A stretch of DNA of 64,000 nt from Tanytarsus gracilentus (lineage: Eukaryota; Arthropoda; Insecta; Diptera; Chironomidae): positions 8,122,001 to 8,186,000 of the forward strand of contig JAXRKN010000043.1 of NCBI GenBank assembly GCA_038502055.1. Reading direction: 5' to 3'. Positions 14,301-27,400 of the stretch are shown one piece after another (positions within the stretch are counted from its first letter, which is position 1; each line of letters starts with the position of its first letter). The translations under genes and the position numbers were made by a program. The notes below the pieces were generated by a model that searched no databases, was not told the DNA's origin, and saw nothing but the letters and a program-made list of their open reading frames with translations.

Positions 14301-17300
14301 TTTATTGAAAATCTTAAAAAATTTCTAGCGGAGCGAAAATTCAAAAAAATTTAAGCGATTTCATTCTAATTAAAGATCTTGCATGCAAAACTGTAATAAT
14401 GAGTTCGAATTTTTAGGGCCGTCAATTCATTATCTGATTTAAATGAAATTCTTCACGCACAGAAGTTAAAAAATTTATTTATCTTATCATTTCATGAGAG
14501 GTTGGTGAGTATTGTCATAAGGTGCTCATGCATAAAAATTTTCTTCTTCTTCACATAAGGTTGAAAAAATATATTTCTGCTCGTTATGGTTTCTGATTTA
14601 TACGTCATGCTTTATTATTATAAGATGATGTAAAAAAGTGTATTAAATTTTATTAATTGCTAGTTTTTTACTCTATGGGTGCTAAAGGATGGCCGAGTGG
14701 CCAGCAGCGACCCCAAAACAACAAAAAATGAATTGTTATGGTATGAAAAATGAAACGTTTACTTGCTCAGAAGAGTGGAAAAACTCTTCCATGTACATTA
14801 TGGCACTTCATATATGTTTGCCATCAAAATATAACAATAGAGCCATGTATCATGTTTTATTAATGAAGTTCTGAGTAATTAACTAATTATCTCGTGAAGG
14901 ATTTTTCGCTTTTCGAGAATGACAAGAATTACCGTTGATTCTTACACTCGAATTTTTTAAAAAAAATGTATATGGAGAGGAAACAGAAGACAAATTATTG
15001 ATATTCATTGTGCATAATGAAACTTTATGCTTAGCTTGCGTTCAAAGTAATAAGGCACGCATAACAATTTCACTTTAAAACATTTTTCTTAATAGTTCGT
15101 TCCTCTAGTCATGCGACGTGACCAAAATTTTAATTTATTTGGTGTAAATTTGTAGAAAAAAAATTGACGATTTTTTAAAATTTTAAATTAAATAAATGAA
15201 TTAAGGTGAAAATTTAATTAAGCTCTAAATAGTCAGCCGTAACCTACAAACACACCCTATTTCACTGTGCTCATCACATACACCTCAACAGTGACTCAAT
15301 ACAAATTCCATGACTCAAATTGTTGAGCACTAAATATTCTAATTTATTGCGAGCTTAATTGCGATCACCCGATTGCCCTCCTATAGTTAATTATCTTCTC
15401 AAGGTTCGCTCTCTTCGTGTGTGTGTACATTTAGAACTGAGAAGTTGATGATAACAAATAAATTTAACAAAAACGCTCGCTTCACCACGCGGAGTCAATT
15501 TCCGATTGCACTAAAAATATCCGTTCTAAATTTTAATTTTTCATCGATGTGTAAGTAAAGTTTTTTTATTCTATCGCTTACTCGGGCCTTGCTTTGAATT
15601 TCCAACATTCTGTTCTGCTTTTATTGATCGATGGCATAAATGTTCAATCGAGAATACAAAATTGAGTTTGAATAAATTTAAAGATTTTTTTTGGTGCCAT
15701 GTCGATCGTATTTTGGACTGCTGTTGCGTGTCGTCGCTATTGCGTGGGTGCTTTAGAATAATTTTGGAGGCAATTTGTGTTTTGGCGATTGGAGTTTTTT
15801 TAAATAAACGATGGAGCTAAATTGAGGTTTAAAATGGCTACGCTAAAAATTAAAACTTATTCAATAAATTTAAATTCAGATTTTAAATTTATCATCCATT
15901 AATTGTGAAAATTAAAGAAAATTATTTAATAACTCGAGTAAAATAAAACTCTTGCAGAAGGTTCGAATCCTAAAGTTTAAAGGCGTTTTAAAATTGGTTT
16001 TGTTTTTTTTATCTCATTCGCACTTTATCAGGTGATAAAATGATAATCGTCATAATTTTTTTGCATGAAATCATGAAACTTGAAAATTGAAAGTACAATA
16101 AATTTAACGACTCGACGATATCGAAATGGAAAGGCAGAGAAGCGCAAAATTGTTGTGAAGAGATGACAAATTCACTCACATATGTCATTATGCACTGCCA
16201 TGAGTGAGTAAGAGAGGGAAAGAGAGCGAAGTAAATTAGCCAGAAAAATAGTTTGAAGTAAATTGAACCTTTTTAATTTTGCAAATTTTAGATTTCTTCA
16301 ATTTTAATGTCTTCTCCTGAAAATGTGATTTAAAAATTTTAAATTATTTTTAGTATGTGATTTAAAATAAACCAAAATTTAATCTTAAGATTAAAAACAA
16401 ACTTGGAACAAACTTGGATTTATTTTCAATCAAAATAAAATAAAATATTTTTAAATCCAAGATTAAAGTTAACTTTATGAAAGAATTTAAATTCAAAGCA
16501 ACCCATTAAACTCCTAATCACTTTCAACTATTACACAACTAAAAAATAAAAGTTTCAAAACACATTTAAAGATAAGTGGATCTAGCGATGCGGGAGTAAA
16601 CTGATTATGGCGACAGTTTCGGTTCGGTGTAATAAAAACTTCTTCCACATATATTGAAATAATTATAGACTAAAATGTTGTGTATGTGTGACTTTCAAAA
16701 ACCTACCCAAGAAGAAAAGTTACGGAAAAAAGACGAAGAAACACATATCGCTAAAAAATTACACTTATGCTGCTCAACGATGCATAGAAATTAAAGAAAA
16801 ATACTCTAACAGGTAATTTCAATGTTGATCATCATTAAAATAGTATTTTTTCGTCATTATCGTCAAATGGTGGAACTAAAAAGTGTTTTTATTCCTCTTT
16901 TACGCTTCTTCAACTCACCTCACTTTACATATGAAGGGGCTTTTTGCGATAATGAAAATTAACTTGTAGCTCTCTTTAAGTAATTTGTATTATTATCACT
17001 GCATACACGTTTGGTGCGTAAGTCGTTGATGCATGTGAGAAAGTGTTTTCTGTGTCACCTCAGCGAATTCCATGTGACCGCGATTTTTAATTGCCTTAGA
17101 AACTCTTTCGATTCGATACAGTCAGATATGACCACTCATGGTGAAGCTATAAACCGAAAAAAAGCGGGTGAAACACCAAAAACTCATTAAAATATTCATG
17201 CATACATTTAAGCACAGGAAACTATCTGAAAGTTAAGAAAACCGAAACAGTTTTTTTATTTCTTCAAGTTTGAACGGTCAAAAACCACTAAAGCAAAAAA

Positions 17301-18423
17301 AAAACAGATTGAGATTTTCAAAAATATTTTAAATCTTTATTTTTCGAGCAAAAAATGTACAGAAAATTTATTTAACTACATTTTCAATATTGCTGCTAAA
17401 GAAATCTCTTAATTTGTAAAAATAATTGTGATAAATTTTTTGATCGTTTAAATGAGAATTTTAGAAATTCTTTGTAAGGAATGAAGTGATGATAAATTTT
17501 ATTATGATATTTTGCGGAAATTTTGCATTGAAGACGTAAAAACACATTTTATGTTCTAAAAGCATAATTTTTGCTCTAAAAACACATTTCATGTTCTAAA
17601 AACACAATTCTTGTTCTAGAAACAAAATTTATGTTCTAAAAATATTAATCAAATTAACAAAACTAATTATTTAAATTATCAAAAATATATAATTATTTTA
17701 AATTTTTTGAAAAAGTGACATTTAAAATTAAAATTAATTAACTAGTGAAATTTATTTATTTTTAATATACAAATGTTTAAGCGATAAATTTTAGCACAAA
17801 ATCTTGGTTAAAAAATTTAAATTATTAAAATACGTTAAATTTTATATTTGACAAAAATTTACTCTGTCAACACTGAAATTTAGACTCAACGCATTAAATT
17901 TTTGTTGCATTAAATGTCAAAAGATTTTCATGCTAAAATTCATCTCAAAAATTATTTTTAATAAAATCTACAAAAAAATATTACGTACACAAGTACTAAA
18001 TAGTAAATATATTCAAAATGTAAAATAAAATATTGATCGTGATTAATATAAAAAATATAAAGAGAGTGAAAAGAGCAATAAAACGCCATTAAATTTGCGT
18101 TTAAAATTTAATCTTTGGCAACAACAAAAGTATGCGAGAGAAAGAAGAGGAGATGAAAAATTTGTTCGCTACCATAATAATCTTTTGCATATACATCTCA
18201 TTGATATGCCAAAATATATAAAAGCTTATTACTATAAAAAAAAATAAGTAAGACCATGAGCATATCTCGCCGCGCTAAGAAAACAATAGTAATAATCAAT
18301 TTGTAGTGAAATAAAAACGTGCAGTGTTGTTTCATAAATAGGCGAGTAAGAAGCGATAATAGTCGCGACATGGTGGAAGAAATTATTTTCTGTGAAAATG
18401 TTATACACACACTCACGCCACGA
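5302..18423. other. 13 kb gene desert between the GalNAc transferase and Sox15
   Basis: No exon with family resemblance was found on either strand. Short open frames here (for example near 11.5 and 12.1 kb) have no homology signal, no coding-like composition and no splice context. The region holds AT-rich DNA with GAGA-type tracts, an imperfect duplication near 10.24 and 10.35 kb sharing the block TTGAAAAATTCAAT, a B-box-like motif at 15960-15973, and a 20-bp tandem array at 17541-17640. A long desert beside a developmental transcription factor is a plausible place for enhancers, but nothing specific can be assigned. Confidence 0.55.
17541..17640. repeat. Five-copy 20-bp tandem repeat
   Basis: Five units with an exact 20-base period, each ending in a variant of TGTTCTAAA (units start at 17541, 17561, 17581, 17601 and 17621). 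Units differ from each other by a few substitutions and no indels, so this is an old, stable array. No coding role is apparent. Confidence 0.85.
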
Positions 18424-21400
18424 TCAATTCGAGTAGCACGTTTTTCTAACGCCCGCAAGAATATTGCTGAAATCATCATCCTTCAATTGTTCGGCGCTCA
18501 CAACATACGGATCGCTATTGATGATGTTCTGCGAGGGATGATGCAGTGCCGTGGCACCAATTACCGCATCAATTTTTGCCACCATCGGCTGAACAATCGC
18601 TGCGGATGTCTGCAAGTTTTGCGCTTGAATGTTCGGCGCACTCATCGTGTACGATTGATGATAGTACTCGGGATTTGTAACGTAAAATGTTGTCGGCGAT
18701 GAAGCGACAGACGTCGCTGGTGGTAGAGTGTTTAGTGACGGATGCGAATGTGTGAAATGTGTCGTCGGATGATAGTAAATTGGATTGTTCTGATGATAAG
18801 GATCATATTCGGCGGTCGGTGCAAAGTTACCGTACTTGTTGGCATCGCCGACGTCGTCTTGCGAGATCACAGCTGTCGCGGTGTGATCGGAATAATTCAA
18901 GTGATTCTTATATTGCGATAAATACGATTGATGATGATATGGAGACAATGCTGGTGACAACATCAATCGATTGTTGCTGCCATTCTTGTTGTCCGGATGA
19001 TTATTATTATTTGTATCGTTTTTGATTAATTTGTCATCGATATCATCACTTTTGTGGCTCCCACCACTGCCACCGTTCTTAGCGGTCGCCTTAAAGCTCT
19101 TGCCCTCAATCTTGCCATTGTTCATCTCATTCATCTTGCTCGTCTTATTGTTGTTATTCTCACTACCGTGCTTATTATTATTGCTATCGTTCGCTTTGAA
19201 CTTTACGTCATTGCTCATAATCTGATTGCCGGCTAATGATGATGTCGTTTGCGTTGTGTTCATGTAGTGATGATGGTGTTGACTAGATGACGTTAGAATG
19301 CTGTTTGTGCCGAGATTCTGGTGATCTTGTGAGGTGGGAAGTGGTGGAAAGTAAGTGCCAGTGACGACATGTCCCTGATCGAGGAGACCACGATTACTGC
19401 ACATTACATACATTCCATTGCCCATCGCTGCAATTGTGGTTGCAGTTGTTGCTGCCGACATTTGCATATTATACGATTTCTTATCGACATTCTGTAGCTG
19501 ATGATGATTCTCATAAAGTCGATCAGCATTATTCGGTACATAGTGATACGCACTCTTTGGAGGTGAAATATCATAGTTATTGTTTGTGTTGTAGTTGTAG
19601 CGATTTTTATTGGTATTATAATTGCTAGTCGTGGTTGCCGGCAGTGCTTGCTCATAGTCAATTTTAGACGAGTGATTTTCATTCATTTCCATTGGACTCA
19701 TTTCGGGTGTTGGAACGTCTTCCATTTTAAAAGTCATCTTCTTGCCATGCAAGTTCGTCGGTGGACTTGGTGACGGTGATGATTGAACGGGTGACGCAAT
19801 GGAACTCCCATCATTGTAATACATATTGTTATAATTGTATGGACTCATGCGTTCATATTGCACTTCAGACGATGATGATTGATTGTGTGTGGACGGTGTC
19901 GAAGATGGTGTGCCATTAGAGGGCGCATTACTCGATGAACTATTATTATTTCCAGCATTATTGTTGCTGCTATTGTTGACCGATGTCGTCGAAGCCGAAT
20001 TATTTCCATTCTGCGGACCTGTCCGAGCCTTTGTGTGCTTACGTCGTCTCGGTCGATATTTATAGTTGGGATGCTCAGTCATATGAACAACGCGAAGTCG
20101 TTCCGCTTCCTCTACGTATGGACGACGATCTTGCGGTGTTAACGATCGCCACTTTTTACCTAAATGAGGAAGAGAGAGAATGATAAACATTACATCAATA
20201 TTCATTAGCAACAAATTGTCGCAAAAAAGGCGTGCCTTAATATCCTTTAAGTGCCTGCTTATGAGCATAATAAATATCACATTAATTTTTTTTTGGATAC
20301 GCGTAATTATAATGAAGAAATATGGGCTTAAAGAAAAGCAAAAGAAAAAAAGAGTCGAGCGTGTCTTGCACCTTTTTACTGAATTCAATTTTCCAATATT
20401 TTATCGTTTCTCTCATTCCATATTCGGGACTTTTTTTTGTGTAAGTTGTGCACACATTCATTATGTTCACCGCATTTTCGCTTCATTCATTTAACTTCAC
20501 TCTCTGAAAGGTTTGTTGGGCGAGGAATTTTGCCTTTAATGGCAAGTGAGGGAAGTGAGCTTGGATTGATTTTATATCCATTTAATTTATTTGGATTTTT
20601 GAATTCCTGGATGTTGCAAATTTTTGGTGTGCTTTAAATATTTTTGTGATTTTTTTTAAGTTCAACTTTTTATACTATAATTTTATGCAGTTTTGTCTTT
20701 TTCATGGAATTCCTGAATATTTATTCCTGTAATCCCTGGATATATTCCTGGAAATTTTCATTTTAATTTAAATTTAGTAAGATTGTTTCAAAAAAATAAA
20801 TTCTTCGTAAAATTTAATTTTTTGAGCCAGAAAGACTTCAACGCTCGGTCGTGCGCTACCCTCATTTTGTACAAAATTCCTACAAACAAAATAATCTCAC
20901 TCTATGTCATAGTACAAAATTTTAATTCGCTTCTAAGTCGACACTTCGACATTTTTAACAAAGCGAGACTTTGCACACACAAAAAAAAATATCTTCAATC
21001 ACAAATTCGAGTTGTTTTCATCAAGGTCGTTAAGGTAGAGAAAAACCAACATACGTGTAAATGCTGAGACATCTAATATATCACGAGAGTCGCAAAAAAA
21101 GAGTTTATCTCAATCTTGTAATCTCAACTGAGAGCTCTCTAGAAATGAATCATGAGCTTAAAGTATTGAACTCTCAGTTTAGTCTTTTCTGTGGGTTGAT
21201 GATATTTTTCGGGGACAGGAAATCGTCAAAAAAATAACTACAAGATTGAGAGAGAGAAAATTATCTTCATAAGCATATGAAGCAGACGAAGGTAATTGTA
21301 CATGGTAAATATTATAATTTTGGTCACACCTTAAAAAACTCTCGCGGTGATATGCATGCCTTCTTCCAACCTCGAGTGATCGATAATGTTCGTTCCCCTT

Positions 21401-24400
21401 CTGATGACGAACATGAGTGAGCACCTTTGAGTCGAGAAGAAATTAATCATGTGATGCGAGAATGAGATATTCAAGTCACAAGTGATAGACTACTTCTGTA
21501 GAAATTTGATGAACTAGTTTTTGGATGTGATTTGACTTTTTTAACATCTTTAAAATTATTTATTGAGTGAAAAAATCTCAAAATTGTCTAATTGAAAAAT
21601 TTAAATAATTTTCTGCCAGGTCATTCACCAAGTTTAGACTCACGACCTCAAGAAATTAGCAAACTTGTTTGAAAATCGTCGATTAATGACTTCAGGAACA
21701 CCGTCGCTATTTTTTTCAATTTAAAAGACCCCAAATTATATTAATTACTTCAAGAACTAGTTTCTAAAACTCCTCTCATGTGGTGAATAAATTTTGAAAA
21801 TCACTCCACAAAGCTGATTTTTATAGTTCTCGAGTTGCAGAGAGAGTAAAATAATTTTCATAATAATTTCAGTAAAAAACACAAATTTAAAAATCTGGAT
21901 TGTGGGAATTTTTTTCATGGGAACTGCTCATTGTTTTCAGCACGAAACTTGTGTATGTGTATTTTTTCCTAGCATAGCCGCGTAAGGTTTTTTTCGTGCT
22001 ACATATTGAGGGTAATACGTCGTGTGTATTGCAACACTACTCTCTTGCCACATACATTTAAGTGAAATTATTTCATAAATTAATTATAATTATGTTGATG
22101 TATTCTTACTCGAGCTTTAAGATTCATCCGTCTTGATTTTTCTTCTCTTAAAAGAAGACAAAAATGTGGAATAGTAATTTTTAATATGGGAAAAATTTCT
22201 TCGAGCGCACACAATCTTGGTCGTATGAAAAATAACTGGATTAAAGTAATTTAAGGGTACACACGTCGGTGTTTAAAATGCGCAAGATTATTTTTAATTA
22301 TTTTCATCTCTTTGAGGATCTGAAGATTTTCATTTCGAGATGTTTTTATGTCAACAGTTATTTCGTAATCATGTTTTAATTAATAACGGGTTGATCTCAC
22401 TATTAAGGATTAAAAATCTATATGATTAAAATTTTGGAATCATATTTTAACTAGTAAAATTTAAAAAATCAAATTTTAATTAAGAAAATTTACAAAATTC
22501 AAATTTTGAAATATAAAAGTGAAAAATTTAGTTTTAATAAATTTTAAGAAGTTAGAATTCTCTAAATATTTATTTTAAAATCTAGATTTTATTTTTATCT
22601 AACCCAGATTTAAATTAAAATCCAAAATGGTTCAAAACTTAGCACCGTTATGGATTCAAAATTTGAATTTCAAATTTAACATTTTTAAATAAAAGTTTCC
22701 AGTTTTAAAATTCAATAAATTAATTGAATCAAAAATTTCAACAATTTTATTTAAATCCACAGACATTTAATCCACTTTAAAAAGCCTCTATAAATATTCC
22801 ACCCTCGCTTCCATCATTTTTAAATATTTAATTATTATTTAAAAACAAATTTCCATTAAAACCCATCAAATTAATTAATTTTCATTTATTTTATTTTTTC
22901 ACACCGAAGATTTTTCAATGATAAAAAAGCAAACACAAAAGAGTTTGTCGCGTGGCATGTTTCTATGGTCAGTTGACGTTGCACTGTGCGTAATAATAAA
23001 TTATTTTTTCCATAAATACCCAAACAATTGTCGCTTCACAACCATGTGCGGAAAAAGTCATTTAACCGCTTTTAGTGTTAATGTTTAAGCTTTTGGTAAA
23101 GATTTTCCAAAAAAAAATACTTTTTACCGTCATTTTGACTTTGTATTAATTTTTTTTTTGAGTTTCGTATTGAGTGCTACAGTGGGAAAAAATAACGGCA
23201 CATTTTCATAAAGATTAATTTAAATTCTACATTCTATTGTTTTCGGTTTTATAAGGAATATTAATTACAACAGAGAGAGAGAGAGAGAGAAATATATACG
23301 TATGGTGTCGTCGGTAACGAACACACTTTAAATAAACTTTCATACAAAGAAATATTGCATTTTAGTTAGTGGAGCATGAATAAATTTTTTTAACTAAAGT
23401 CTTCGACTTAATTTATTTTTATCACCTTCAGCAGTTTATTTCATAATTTACTGATAAGAATTTATGGTTAATGGTAAGTCGGGTTTAAAATGAGCGCAAA
23501 GAGGTTATAAAAATTTTTCACTTGTAGAAGAAATTTGCGATATTTTTTTAAGTCCACGAGAAAAATTTAAAATATTTTATTTTGAATACTTTTGGAGAAA
23601 TTTAAAAAAATATTTAAAGGAGATAAAAATTTAGATTGAAAAATTTCTTTTATTTTTTATTAGATTTTCATTTAAATAATTAATTTTAGAAAATCTTCAA
23701 AAATTAATTATGCATCAAGTTTAAATCTAAAACCTAAAAAATTTAACTTTTTGTAATTTTTACCATAAAAAATTTCATCGCACTCCACAAAAGTTCTTCG
23801 ACCTTTTATCTCCGTCCGATTAATTTAAAGTCTATGTCGCATGATAAAGTTAGATATTCATGGGAGCACATTTTGAAAATGTTTGTCGTGAGCACTCTCT
23901 AAGAAGGCACACGCGCTCTTTCCGGAACATTTCAACTATGACTTGAATATTAAGTGGCCAAAAGAGATTTAAAGCACACGATTCGGTCTCATAATCAATC
24001 TTTTATTGTACGCACATTTTCTCACATGATCTTTGGATAATTTACTTTTAGCTTTGTGGACTCACTCATGTGTGATTAAATGAAAAAGTTTCCCAAATGA
24101 ATGCCATTTAGGTAGCGAAATAAAAAAACACACGTAAGATTCGAATTAACATTAATGCGTGTATCCCGCATTTTGAGCTTTCCGCTCTTAACTTAAATTA
24201 TGGACTTTCTTTTTCGAGTGACTTCGTCGTTAGGCTTGTCGTTAATTATTCTTGGAGAAAATGGCAACAGTGACATGGACTAGAAATCTTTCAAATTCTC
24301 GCGGCCATTTAAAATTCAATTTTTAATGCTCGGCGCTGTGATGAAATCAAACCGAGGCTGCCGCTGTGAAATCAACCTTACGCAAAATTGCATAACAAAA

Positions 24401-27400
24401 GGCCTCATCAAGAGTCGATCAAAGAACAGAAAATAAATTAAATTTTCATGTAGTTTTTTCACTCTCCGCTCGCCTTCTCATTAAAAATTTACTAAACGTT
24501 TCGCTCAGTTGATTGAAGGAAGGGATCGTCATCATGCATCCGGTGCGAGGTTGTTGTGTTTTTTCTATCAAACTCACATGTAAATTTTACATTAATTTAG
24601 CTCTTAATGTTTTGCTACATGCTGATTATATTTCACTTAAACCTGGATGAGGGTTGAATAAAAATGTTTTGAACTTTTAAAGTCCTGAGAATAAATTTTT
24701 TGAAAAATATCTTTGAATTTATACGGATTTAAAGTTTTAAATTAAAAATTAACAATTTTAAATAATTTAAAAATTCAAAATATTTTAGGCCGTTAAAATT
24801 AAATCAAAATCAAAAAGAGATTTGATAATGTCGAGGGCGATGAAAAATAGCGACATGACACGTTTATCAGATGCTTCATGAACTGCAAAAAGAGTTGTGC
24901 CCTCAAGAGATGTCAAATAGACCATGAACCGCTTTTGTTCGCCTCTTTTACATAACCCAACATTCTTCGTGTCTTCGGGTGAGTGTAAGAGAGAAGCGAG
25001 GGGGAAGTCTCAAGTCTCATTCTGACCTTTTATGCTTCCTTTCCTATGTGTTTAATTTAAATTTTAATGAGTAGCGGAAAGTTTTAAATCATTTTGATAG
25101 CACTGCTATTAATCACCATTTAAAATCTGAATATTTAAATATTATACGGCTTGCGGAGAGAGAAATCATGCAGCACACGAAGCTCTCCTCCATTTTCTCG
25201 CTTCTCGCTGTTCAATTTATTTAAAGTAGCAACAGCAGCAGCGGAGCAATAAGATCATAAAACTTATCGGCGATTTTTTCATTCCACACGTTTAAAGTGA
25301 AATGATCTTGTGCATATAAGTAAGTTTTTCTTCTTCTTCTTCTTCATCATCATCGACGCGAGCTACGCTCATCCAACGAATTGTGTACACATTCGTATCC
25401 CAAAAATGGAGCCAATAGCTATTGAATATAGGTGGGGCCTTTTTTTCGAGAGTGAGTGAGAGAGAGGCAAAAAATGTAAAATCACGACCATATAACCGAC
25501 CAGCGGAGAAAAAATATGTGAAACGAGTGAGTGAATTGCCAGGTAGAGGAAAAAAGTCCGAAGAAGAAGAAAATGAAGCAAAAAGTGTGCTCCAACAATT
25601 CGAGAAAGAGATAAATCTATTTTTAATTGGCTTACTCTTGGCTCGTATACAGCTCTCTTTTACTTTTTAGCTCTTTCAAATTAGCTTTGCGCAATGATTT
25701 TTCTTTAAAACACGCTTTAATGTGCACGCTCTAGTCATGGCTACTCGACGAATAGAAAAATTTCTAGATGTCTTATGGTCATTCGAGATGTTAACTTCAT
25801 TAGTTTTAAAGAAAGAATTTCTTTAATTGAGATTTCTCGTGTTAAAGCATCTTTGAGTGCATGAAATTCAATGGTTTAATTTTAAAGAGAAATTTACCGA
25901 ATCTATGAACGGTTATTTTAGCTGAATGATTAATGATAGAATTTAGAAAATCCAGGAATTTAATTTTTGAGTTTAAAGTTGTCTTTTGTGAATCTTAAAT
26001 AAAGGATTAAAATTAAATCTAGGATTAAAAATTAAATTTCAACTTAAAATTTAGTCTAGGATTTAAAATTAAATCTTCTTTAAATCGGAAATTAAAAACT
26101 AAGCCTAGATTTAACTATTTAAAAACCATAAATTAACTTTCATTAATTGAATTCCTTGATTTTTTATGAGATTTCAATTAACACGTCACTTAAATTAGGG
26201 TGAAACGTCTTTTAGTCGGAATACTCCTTTACTCGGAAGTTTTTTTCATGATCAATATTTCTTGAACGATACATTGAAGACCCACACTTTCTAGCCAAAA
26301 CCTAAAGATATTAACATTCTGCATTTTTTTGGTGGGGTCTGACAAGAATTTAAAGCATTGGCATGGCTTAAAAGCCTCTTTGAACTTTCTCCATACAAAC
26401 AAAACTCAAACTTCAAATTAATATTACTCTATTAAAACTTGTCAGATTTTTAATGCTGAATTTTTTTATGAATGGCATTTTTTCTCATTTATAAGGCAAA
26501 AAAAAATTCAGCACGAAAATCAGCTCGGAAGTATTTTTTTAATGGAGTTTTGTTGCAAGCCTATACTCGGAAGTTTTTTCTCCCTTAAATCGGAAATTTT
26601 TTTGGTTTAGAAGGCGTTGAAAAATCGAAGTTTTTTTGCATCTGATTTTTTTGCTAATTAAATGTTAGAAGAAGAAAAACATCAAAAGTCAATAGAAAAA
26701 TGCCAGACATGATGAAACATAGCAGCATGTATGCAGCAAACGAAAGAATAAATAATTCCAGCTTTAAAATATATTAATTTAGTACTTCAGACGTGTCCTT
26801 AAATGGAACCACTACGTAGCTTACACTTAAAACGGTGGTATTTAAATCCCCTCCATACAAATTACAAGTAAAACAGTTATTCTGATAAAAAAGCACCGTA
26901 AAAGCTGTTCTTCCACCCATTAAAAAGCTCTATTAATGTTCAGAAAGTTTATTCCTTGCATCAAGAAGAACCTAAAAAAAATACATTTAAAGTCCTTTCA
27001 GTAAAGCTGGCAGCTAGATCTTGTTGGTACCGATGACAAAAAAAAAGATCCAGTAGACAGTTTTTACCTCCGCCTATGCTTGCAATAGCTCAATACCCAA
27101 GACATATGTATATTGTTAGATAGGTATTCACTCAACAAACTGGATTTTAAAGTCATATTTAAAATATGATGCACACCAACTACAGTGGGAGCTCAAAACT
27201 ACATTTTATATGAGACACTGGATCTTGCGGAACCGATCATCCAAAAAATTTGAAACTTATGTCAGTGATAGTTCATTAGCTATTCTAACTCTGTGAATTT
27301 TTTCAGATTTTTTAGAAGTTGTTTTCATCACAAACTGACCCATATTTTGATTTTCAGCCAGTATCCACTTTCGGAACTATGGTCGATTTCAGACCAAGAC

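Noticed and set aside
15051..15060. TAAGGCACGC, the first ten bases of the insect miR-124 mature sequence
   Set aside because: The match stops after ten bases and the flanks do not fold into a miR-124-like hairpin, so it is taken as chance.
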